A DNA stretch of 33,149 nt from an uncultured Bacteroidales bacterium. GTDB taxonomy: Bacteria > Bacteroidota > Bacteroidia > Bacteroidales > Muribaculaceae. The stretch covers positions 1 through 33,149 of the forward strand of contig CALZTY010000026.1 in the NCBI GenBank assembly GCA_945829225.1, read 5' to 3'. Both the position numbers and the translations under genes were made by a program. How positions within the stretch are numbered: position 1 is the stretch's first letter; each line of letters starts with the position of its first letter. Positions 28,084 through 33,149 of the stretch are shown one piece after another. The notes beneath the pieces are model-generated. The model did no database searches, was not told the DNA's origin, and saw only the letters and a list, made by a program, of their open reading frames with translations.

Positions 28084-29165
28084 GGTTTGATATTTTTGCG
28101 TATGACCACCTTGGTGGCTCCGAAGCCATACTCGCGGAATGAGGCATCGCTGACATCGTGTCCCTTGTATCGGTGGGTGAGTTCCTTGGTAAGTGCTTGA
28201 CGCAGAACGCCTTCGCCCTTGCCGTGGATGAATATGATGACGCGCCCGGGGTGGTTGAGGTTCTCGTCCATGACACGGCGGAAGGTGTCAATCTGGTAGT
28301 TGAGGATGTCGGCGCGGCTCAGTCCGGCAGTAGTGTCGAGGAGAGCCGAAGCGTGGAGGTCTACTTCGAGGGGCGCGTTAGGGTCAGCCTTGGGCTGGTG
28401 AGGCTTGGGCTTGGGAGCGTCGATGCGAGTCTTTTGGGCAATGGCTTGCTCGAGAGCCTTGGGGTCAACGGTGATGGGCGCTCCTTGTGTGACATCATCC
28501 TTGACCACGTCGATTGCCAATACCGGACCATCGAAGTAGGGGTTGGATGTGAAGCAATGGAGTCGAGCAAATTTTGTGACATCGAGGCGATGCTCATAGG
28601 CTACAGGGGCTTTGAGAGTGTATGCGCCGGCGGTCTTGAACGGTAGGGCTTGCACGGCGATACGGTCGATGTCGGGCAGGTCGGCAACGGTCAACTCAAA
28701 GAGAAATTCTTGGATTTGGGGCTCAATCATGCCGCGGAAGCGCAGCGTCCAGCGCTCGTCGTCGCGCGAGCGAGTAGCTACGGTGAGCCACAGGCAGTAG
28801 TTGGAGTCGTTGACCAAGGAGGCATCGAATGAGGTGTCGCTCAGTCGCTTGATGTTGTCGGGCTCGAAACCGAGGACGATGTTGAGGTGCTCGCCCTCGG
28901 CGGTCTCAACAACCGGCTCCAATTGTGGCTCCGGGGCTTTGGCTGCAGGCTTCACCGGCTCGGGAGTCGGCTCGGGAGCCTTGGTGCCGGGGCGTTCTAC
29001 CTTATAAAAAGAGTCGGAGGTGCCCACCACGACACACTCGCTCACCAAGACAGGCGTCTCGAAGCCGTCTTCATCCACATATGCCGTGCGCCCGTCGATG
29101 CGGACGACGCGACCGCCGCCCACGCTGTTGAGAAAGCGCACTTGGTCTCCTATTTTTACATTCAT
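28080..29165 (-). CDS. DUF2027 domain protein with C-terminal Smr domain
   Basis: The chosen start gives 361 residues. The N-terminus (MNVKIGDQVRFLNSVGGGRVVRI) looks like a small SH3-like beta domain, then a Pro/Ala/Glu-rich linker (about residues 55-85) and the DUF2027 beta domain. The C-terminal 85 residues form an Smr domain with VDLHAS and the IFIHGKGEGVLR motif. Smr domains in MutS2-like proteins have nuclease or DNA/RNA-binding activity; the role of this short Bacteroidetes form is not established. A longer reading to 29330 is rejected: it would run into mltG, and a -7 box sits at 29183-29190. Confidence 0.88.
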   Translation of the reverse strand: MNVKIGDQVRFLNSVGGGRVVRIDGRTAYVDEDGFETPVLVSECVVVGTSDSFYKVERPGTKAPEPTPEPVKPAAKAPEPQLEPVVETAEGEHLNIVLGFEPDNIKRLSDTSFDASLVNDSNYCLWLTVATRSRDDERWTLRFRGMIEPQIQEFLFELTVADLPDIDRIAVQALPFKTAGAYTLKAPVAYEHRLDVTKFARLHCFTSNPYFDGPVLAIDVVKDDVTQGAPITVDPKALEQAIAQKTRIDAPKPKPHQPKADPNAPLEVDLHASALLDTTAGLSRADILNYQIDTFRRVMDENLNHPGRVIIFIHGKGEGVLRQALTKELTHRYKGHDVSDASFREYGFGATKVVIRKNIKP

Positions 29166-29182
29166 AGTCCTTAATTTTTTTG

Positions 29183-29190
29183 CAAAATTA
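29183..29190 (-). promoter_or_regulatory. -7 promoter box (TAATTTTG) for the DUF2027-Smr gene
   Basis: On the minus strand TAATTTTG lies 17 nt upstream of the ATG at 29165. No -33 TTTG is found at normal spacing. It fixes the start of the gene and pairs divergently with the mltG promoter. Confidence 0.5.
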
Positions 29191-29212
29191 CGCATAATAG
29201 TTTTAAAACGCT

Positions 29213-29220
29213 TAACTTTG
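29213..29220 (+). promoter_or_regulatory. -7 promoter box (TAACTTTG) for mltG
   Basis: TAACTTTG lies 14 nt before the mltG ATG at 29235, predicting a leader of only about 8 nt. The -33 region is not recognisable. Confidence 0.5.
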
Positions 29221-29234
29221 CAAAAAAAAGAACG

Positions 29235-30257
29235 ATGAAAAAAGCGATAAAGTTGATAATAGGCTTGATAGCAGTGGCATTGATAGGGCTCATTGCCGGC
29301 GCAGTGTGGCTGTGGTCTACTATCGAGCATTACGAGGGTGAGCCGGTGCGTATCTACATACCCGCCGGGTCTGATGCAGAGGCAATCCGCGACAGCCTTA
29401 TAAGCGCCACGGGTGAGGATTTTGGCTCGTCGGCAGCGCGACTATGGGGGCTGATGCGGTCCAGGGCATCGATGGCGCATGGCTCGTATGTTGTCGAGCA
29501 GGGCGAGAGTTCGTGGGATGTGGCTCGCCGACTGCGCAACGGGCGCCAGAACCCTGTCAAGGTCGTTATCAACAATATGCGCACCATCAACGACTTAGCC
29601 GACCGTGTGGCGGCTCGCTTGGAGACTACTCCCGAGGCTATCCTCGTCGCTATCGATAGCGTGGTGGGCGCCGAGGAGGAATTTGCTGCGCCGGAGACCT
29701 ATCCTGCAGCGTTTATGCCCGATAGTTATGAATTCTATTGGACCGAGAAGCCCGAGAATGTGGTGGCGACTCTGTTGATGTATCGAAATAAATTCTGGAA
29801 CGACGAGCGCCGCGCCAAGGCTAAGGTATTGGGATTGACACCGATTGAGGTGACAACATTGGCATCGATAGTCGAGGAGGAGAGCGCCAAGCGAGAGGAG
29901 CATGGCACAATCGCCCGGCTATACCTCAATCGCCTTGACCGCGATATGTGCTTGCAAGCCGACCCTACGGTGAAATTTGCAATCGGTGACTTCGGCTTGC
30001 GACGCATCACCAATGTGCACTTGCGGTATGACTCGCCCTTCAACACATATATATATAAGGGCTTGCCGCCGGGTCCGATACGCATTGTGGATAAGCGCAC
30101 CATAGATGCGGTGCTTGATGCTCCGCGCCACAACTATTTATATATGTGTGCCAAGGAGGACTTCTCGGGCTTCCACAACTTTGCTGCCGACGGCGCCACC
30201 CATATGGCGAATGCGCGGCGCTATCAAGCGGTACTCAATCGCCGTGGTATCAGGTAG
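29235..30257 (+). CDS. mltG: Endolytic murein transglycosylase MltG (YceG-like)
   Basis: MltG is an inner-membrane lytic transglycosylase that cuts nascent glycan strands and is thought to end their elongation. The 340-residue protein has one membrane helix (about 7-28, LIIGLIAVALIGLIAGAVWLW). A LysM-like/YceG N-terminal part with GSYVVEQGESSWDVARRLRNG follows. The catalytic region contains LASIVEEES (209-217), which holds the active-site glutamate, then LNRL, MCLQADPTV, YDSPFNTYIYKGLPPGPI and FHNFA. It matches the family's normal length. It ends exactly where the convergent TPR gene ends. Confidence 0.95.
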   Translation: MKKAIKLIIGLIAVALIGLIAGAVWLWSTIEHYEGEPVRIYIPAGSDAEAIRDSLISATGEDFGSSAARLWGLMRSRASMAHGSYVVEQGESSWDVARRLRNGRQNPVKVVINNMRTINDLADRVAARLETTPEAILVAIDSVVGAEEEFAAPETYPAAFMPDSYEFYWTEKPENVVATLLMYRNKFWNDERRAKAKVLGLTPIEVTTLASIVEEESAKREEHGTIARLYLNRLDRDMCLQADPTVKFAIGDFGLRRITNVHLRYDSPFNTYIYKGLPPGPIRIVDKRTIDAVLDAPRHNYLYMCAKEDFSGFHNFAADGATHMANARRYQAVLNRRGIR

Positions 30258-31100
30258 TTATTGAACGAACAAGGATCTAACCTTGACGGGCGAGGCACCC
30301 AACTCGATGGCTCGCTTGGCGTCGCGTTGTGCCTCTTCGAGGCAGTAGCGGTCGCGGTTGAGCCATGCGCGATAGTAGTACAGTTCGGGGTCGTTGGGGT
30401 ACATCTTCATGCCGTCGGTGATGGTTGCCGAGGCATCGGATAGTTCGCCGAGGGCGAGATAGCAACCGGCGAGGGTGGCATAGTACTCGGCTTGCGGGTC
30501 CTCGGCAATGAGTTGGCGCAGGTAGGGCACAGCCAGGCGTTCACGCCCGGTGAGCGAGTATAAGGTGCTGAGAGCCACTGCGGTATCGGAGGTGTGAGGG
30601 GTTACTTGCTTGAGGATGTCGAAGTCTTGCTCGGCGATATCTTGGCGCCCGCCATACAGTGCCATCATGCCGTGGTAAAAACGCGCCTCGGTGGATAGCG
30701 AGTCGATGCGGATGGCGGCATCAAAGTCTTCGTAAGCCTCAAAGTCGCGGTTGAGCGCCAGCAATAGGCGTCCGCGTCCGAGGCGCGACACCAACATATT
30801 GGGGGCGATGTCGATAGAGCGCGAGAACGAGGCGAGTGCCAGCGAGTCGCTGTCGGTGTATGTGTAGCAGATGCCGAGATTGTAATATACCAGGGCATTT
30901 GAGGGGTTTGACGGGTCGACGGCGAGGACATCGTTGAGTCGGTCGACAGCCTCGCTCCAGTTGCCGGCAGCGATGGCAGTGTCAGCCTCGCCCATGAGGA
31001 TGAAGTAGGGGTTTGCCTCCCACAGCGAGTCGACCGCCTCGGTGGCGGCGGCTGAGAATGTCGCCACGCAGGTAATAATATATATGAGTAACTTCTTCAT
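30258..31100 (-). CDS. Secreted/periplasmic tetratricopeptide-repeat protein
   Basis: This 280-residue protein has a signal peptide (MKKLLIYIITCVATFSAAA). Helical repeats of about 34 residues fill most of the remainder, for example NWSEAVDRLNDVLAVDPSNPSNALVYYNLGICYTY, DSLALASFSRSIDIAPNMLVSRLGRGRLLLALNRDFEAYEDFDAAIRID and a final DPELYYYRAWLNRDRYCLEEAQRDAKRAIELG. TPR arrays bind proteins; the partner is unknown. The stop codon abuts the mltG stop with no gap and no terminator between them. It has its own promoter. Confidence 0.88.
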   Translation of the reverse strand: MKKLLIYIITCVATFSAAATEAVDSLWEANPYFILMGEADTAIAAGNWSEAVDRLNDVLAVDPSNPSNALVYYNLGICYTYTDSDSLALASFSRSIDIAPNMLVSRLGRGRLLLALNRDFEAYEDFDAAIRIDSLSTEARFYHGMMALYGGRQDIAEQDFDILKQVTPHTSDTAVALSTLYSLTGRERLAVPYLRQLIAEDPQAEYYATLAGCYLALGELSDASATITDGMKMYPNDPELYYYRAWLNRDRYCLEEAQRDAKRAIELGASPVKVRSLFVQ

Positions 31101-31125
31101 TTGAGTACCTAATGATTGACAGCGA

Positions 31126-31159
31126 CAAAGTTATGCAAATAATCGCCATGAACCTCAAA
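31126..31159 (-). promoter_or_regulatory. Promoter for the TPR gene
   Basis: On the minus strand: TTTG (31159-31156), a 22-nt spacer, then TAACTTTG (31133-31126). The spacer is slightly long. The ATG follows 25 nt after the -7 box. Confidence 0.6.
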
Positions 31160-31227
31160 AAATAACATTAAAAAAAGTTGCATCACCCCTTACAAAGCCC
31201 AAAGTAGCAACAAAGAAGAAATAAAAA

Positions 31228-31259
31228 TTTGTATGTATTCGAAATTTACTGTAAATTTG
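31228..31259 (+). promoter_or_regulatory. Promoter of the AAA ATPase gene, embedded in a palindrome
   Basis: TTTG at 31228-31231, a 20-nt spacer and TAAATTTG at 31252-31259 are a full match to the Bacteroidetes consensus. The -7 box is the exact centre of the 40-bp palindrome at 31236-31275. Transcription would start near 31266, leaving a leader of about 12 nt to the ATG at 31278. Confidence 0.75.
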
Positions 31260-31275
31260 CAGTAAATTTCGAATA
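31236..31275. repeat. Upstream 40-bp palindrome, probable operator
   Basis: TATTCGAAATTTACTG (31236-31251) and CAGTAAATTTCGAATA (31260-31275) are perfect reverse complements around TAAATTTG. The only unpaired position in the 40 bp is T31252/G31259. It ends 2 nt before the ATG of the ATPase gene and covers its promoter core and predicted start site. A matching copy lies at 32557-32600. Confidence 0.95.
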
Positions 31276-31277
31276 GA

Positions 31278-32552
31278 ATGATTATGGCACAGTATATTCA
31301 GCGAAATATTTATCTCGAAAAATTGATAAACCGGCGGGATAATGGAGAGATAAAAATTATAACCGGTCCGCGGCGTAGCGGTAAATCGTGGCTTCTAAAG
31401 CGGTTGTATAGAGATTATTTGATACAAGATGGCGTTAAAGAAGATCACATAGTCGTTGTGTCGTTTGATATGGATGAGTCGTTTGACGGGCGAGACCTCA
31501 CTGACCCGTTAATACTTAAACAGCATCTGTATTCGAGAATTAAAGTTGAAGATGTTGATAATTACTATGTTTTTCTCGACGAGATACAGATGGTCAAAGA
31601 CTTTGAGCGTATCGTCAATGGACTCAATTCACATGATAATATTGATGTGTATATTACGGGTAGTAACTCCAAGTTCCTATCTACTGATATTAATACGATA
31701 TTCCGTGGTAGGGGTGACGAAGTTAGGGTATATCCTTTGAGTTTCAAAGAGTTTTGTGATGGACGGTCAGAATCTTTTAATGATTTGTGGCAGGAGTATT
31801 ATACGTATGGCGGACTTCCGGCTTTGCGAAATCACAAATCTAAGGAACAAAAGATTTCATACCTCAATAGACTATGGCAAAAAACTTATATTGATGATGT
31901 CGTGGAGAGGCATGGTATCAAGAATAGGTTAGCCTTGGAGTGTATTATTGATGTATTGTGCTCATCCATTGGTTCACTAACAAATCCGACGAAAATAAGT
32001 AATACATTAAAGACTTTGCAACATGTTGACATAAGCGTGGACACTGTAAACATGTACTTGTCATACCTTAATGATGCCTTTCTTTTTACTCCGGCTATGA
32101 GGTATAATATTAAGGGTAAAAAGTATTTTAATACTATAAAGAAGTATTACTCAATAGATTTGGGATTGAGAAATGCCCGCCTTAATTTCAGACAACAAGA
32201 GATTACCCACATTATGGAAAATGTGATATTTAACGAGTTGAAAATTAGAGGCTATTTAGTCGATATAGGTGTGGTGGAAACTCGTAAAATGATGGATGGG
32301 AAGAGTACATATAGCCAGCTTGAAGTGGATTTTATTGCGACGGATGGTGTTGAAAAATTTTATATTCAATCGGCATATGCCATCCCGGATGAGGCAAAGA
32401 AAGAGCAAGAACTTGCATCGCTGAAACATATAGACGATAGTTTCAGAAAAATCATTATTGTTAGTTATGATATTGCAACATATATCGATGATAACGGTTT
32501 TGTTTTCATGAGCTTACGACAATTTTTGAACAATGATAAAATTCTATCGTGA
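31278..32552 (+). CDS. AAA-family ATPase with DUF4143 C-terminal domain
   Basis: This is a 424-residue cytosolic protein. Residues 1-210 are the AAA (AAA_14-like) domain, with Walker A GPRRSGKS (30-37), Walker B FLDE with Asp101-Glu102, and a sensor-like TGSNS near 130. YTYGGLPAL links to the DUF4143 region. That region contains a probable winged helix (about 218-275) and a nuclease-like fold with ENVIFNEL (near 314), EVDFIA (349-354) and IQSAY (363-367). The last motif resembles PD-(D/E)xK folds but lacks the usual ExK, so nuclease activity is doubtful. Such ATPases are widespread in Bacteroidetes and archaea, with unclear roles. The gene is visibly richer in A and T than its neighbours, as if transferred. 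Long palindromes bracket it on both sides. A second ATG at 31284 is an alternative start. Confidence 0.93.
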   Translation: MIMAQYIQRNIYLEKLINRRDNGEIKIITGPRRSGKSWLLKRLYRDYLIQDGVKEDHIVVVSFDMDESFDGRDLTDPLILKQHLYSRIKVEDVDNYYVFLDEIQMVKDFERIVNGLNSHDNIDVYITGSNSKFLSTDINTIFRGRGDEVRVYPLSFKEFCDGRSESFNDLWQEYYTYGGLPALRNHKSKEQKISYLNRLWQKTYIDDVVERHGIKNRLALECIIDVLCSSIGSLTNPTKISNTLKTLQHVDISVDTVNMYLSYLNDAFLFTPAMRYNIKGKKYFNTIKKYYSIDLGLRNARLNFRQQEITHIMENVIFNELKIRGYLVDIGVVETRKMMDGKSTYSQLEVDFIATDGVEKFYIQSAYAIPDEAKKEQELASLKHIDDSFRKIIIVSYDIATYIDDNGFVFMSLRQFLNNDKILS

Positions 32553-32556
32553 TATG

Positions 32557-32600
32557 TCTATTTGAAATTTACTGTAAATTTACAGTAAATTTCAAATAGA
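32557..32600. repeat. Downstream perfect 44-bp palindrome
   Basis: Every position from 32557 to 32600 pairs with its mirror: the left half is TCTATTTGAAATTTACTG followed by TAAA, the right half its exact reverse complement. Its inner 40 bp match the upstream palindrome at 37 positions. The central box is TAAATTTA, so the promoter box is lost, and no TTTG lies at -33. It begins 4 nt after the stop codon. As RNA it would fold into a long A/U-rich hairpin, but no T-tract follows. Confidence 0.95.
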
Positions 32601-32644
32601 GCGAGTGGGAAGATTATTTATCGGTCTTATAATTATTATTTTAT

Positions 32645-32675
32645 TTTGATAATTCAAAAATAATCTCTAAATTTG
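32645..32675 (+). promoter_or_regulatory. Consensus promoter with no obvious gene behind it
   Basis: TTTG at 32645-32648, a 19-nt spacer and TAAATTTG at 32668-32675 match the Bacteroidetes consensus fully. The -7 box is identical to the one inside the ATPase palindrome. Transcription would begin near 32682, within a dyad, and run into a region without a recognised coding sequence. Confidence 0.6.
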
Positions 32676-32679
32676 CCAA

Positions 32680-32698
32680 GTAATCTTTAAAGGATTAC
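32680..32698. repeat. Small inverted repeat at the predicted transcription start
   Basis: GTAATC (32680-32685) and GATTAC (32693-32698) are reverse complements around TTTAAAG. It overlaps the start site predicted from the promoter at 32645-32675, so it may be an operator or a 5' RNA hairpin. Confidence 0.5.
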
Positions 32699-33004
32699 AG
32701 ACATAATAGGAAGCGTTTATTCGCGCTTATTCTTGACTCTATCGAAATGTGGCAGTTTCAAGGTCAGTTCAAGAACGATGCGATGATAGATGCTCATAGG
32801 TATGTAAAATGCCCAAGTGCTCTTGTGCGATGTTGCAACAAGAGCATTTGGTGATACATATCGGCGTGAGGTCATCGTTGCTTGTTGAGACTGATACGGG
32901 CGATGCCACATGCCAAGATAGAGCAAGACGAGCAAGGATATGGCTCTCACGCTTTTTTGTTAAAATTCAATGCCTTACCGGGAGCCTATGGGCACTTAGT
33001 GGCT

Positions 33005-33025
33005 TAATTGCAAAAAAGTAGGCTA
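33005..33025 (+). repeat. 21-bp direct repeat, copy 1
   Basis: A 21-bp sequence beginning TAATTGC, with a run of six A and then GTAGGCTA, is repeated without mismatch at 33108-33128, 103 bp further on. The base before it differs between copies (T here, C there). Confidence 0.85.
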
Positions 33026-33107
33026 CTATACCATATAATTATCTATTTTACAATCGCTTACCCATAGTTATTAAATTAGAACTTCAAAAAAGGCCTATTT
33101 TTATCTC

Positions 33108-33128
33108 TAATTGCAAAAAAGTAGGCTA
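33108..33128 (+). repeat. 21-bp direct repeat, copy 2
   Basis: This copy is identical to the one at 33005-33025. A related but inverted-looking fragment, AAAAAAGGCCTATTTTT (33086-33102), lies just before it. It sits 21 bp from the window end, so further copies could lie outside. Confidence 0.85.
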
Positions 33129-33149
33129 AATATTACTGAAAATAATTGA

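Larger units (their letters stand above)
32601..33149. other. AT-rich 549-bp tail with no convincing gene
   Basis: This stretch contains a consensus promoter, a small dyad and a 21-bp direct repeat, listed separately. The open frames are short: a 35-codon plus-strand frame from 32747 to 32854, a 70-codon plus-strand frame 32809-33021, and a 77-codon minus-strand frame 32717-32950. None has a domain I recognise. The plus-strand 70-codon frame stops inside the first direct repeat. The stretch could be a degraded element, an RNA gene or the edge of a neighbouring mobile unit. Confidence 0.5.

Noticed and set aside
29166-29330. N-terminal extension of the DUF2027-Smr protein
   Set aside because: It would overlap mltG and its promoter. 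The natural DUF2027 start (MNVKIGDQVRF) is at 29165 just after a -7 box.
31236-32600. Insertion sequence with terminal inverted repeats
   Set aside because: Each end is itself a full palindrome rather than one arm of an inverted pair. The gene is an ATPase/DUF4143 with no transposase motif, and no target duplication is visible. A cassette-like mobile origin is still possible.
32557-32600. Ordinary intrinsic terminator
   Set aside because: The stem is almost all A/U, is far longer than usual, lacks a following T-tract and closely matches the upstream promoter palindrome.
32717-32950. 77-codon minus-strand frame as a transposase fragment
   Set aside because: No transposase motif is recognisable and no promoter reads into it. 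I cannot support a gene call.
33005-33128. Possible CRISPR array
   Set aside because: Only two copies are visible, the spacing is 103 bp and the repeat is A-rich without the usual structure. No cas genes are in the window.

Overview
This 33.1 kb window reads as chromosomal DNA of a Bacteroidales gut bacterium, most likely Muribaculaceae or a close relative. That placement is an inference. It rests on the gene order purH-mreB-mreC-mreD-mrdA-rodA, the TamB/TamL pair, a Porin_10-like porin, DUF2027-Smr and DUF6155-like proteins, short C-terminal secretion tails, and repeated matches to the Bacteroidetes promoter (-33 TTTG or TTG, about 19-22 nt, then -7 TAnnTTTG). Few genes show a Shine-Dalgarno site. 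I saw no rRNA, tRNA or CRISPR array.

Layout. (1) 1-9051 is a secreted/surface-protein block: a frameshifted gene (144-912), its intact larger paralogue (1138-2988), a subtilisin-like S8 protease (3125-5368) and a 1220-residue leucine-rich-repeat protein made of three similar modules (5389-9051). All four have signal peptides and related C-terminal ends. A strong hairpin terminator closes the block. (2) 9113-15988 is tamB-tamL, an outer-membrane assembly pair. A putative porin (15991-17952) and a DUF6155-like gene (17991-18506) face it on the minus strand. (3) 18563-25923 is purH followed by the rod-shape/elongasome genes mreBCD, mrdA (PBP2) and rodA, tightly packed and partly overlapping. prmA and a small barrel-like protein follow. 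(4) 27301-31100 holds a flavodoxin/ferredoxin protein and a DUF2027-Smr protein (minus), mltG (plus) and a TPR protein (minus).

(5) 31101-33149 is AT-rich and different in character. It carries one AAA-family ATPase/DUF4143 gene bracketed by two near-identical long palindromes, one 2 nt before its ATG and one 4 nt after its stop. The upstream palindrome has a perfect -7 promoter box at its centre. The downstream copy is a perfect 44-bp palindrome in which that box is broken by one base. The two copies differ by a paired change that keeps the dyad symmetry. This is the most unusual element in the window. Beyond it lie a second good promoter, a small dyad and a 21-bp direct repeat, with no convincing gene.

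Functionally, most of the window serves the cell envelope: wall elongation (MreBCD, PBP2, RodA, MltG), outer-membrane assembly (TamB/TamL), a porin, and secreted surface proteins.
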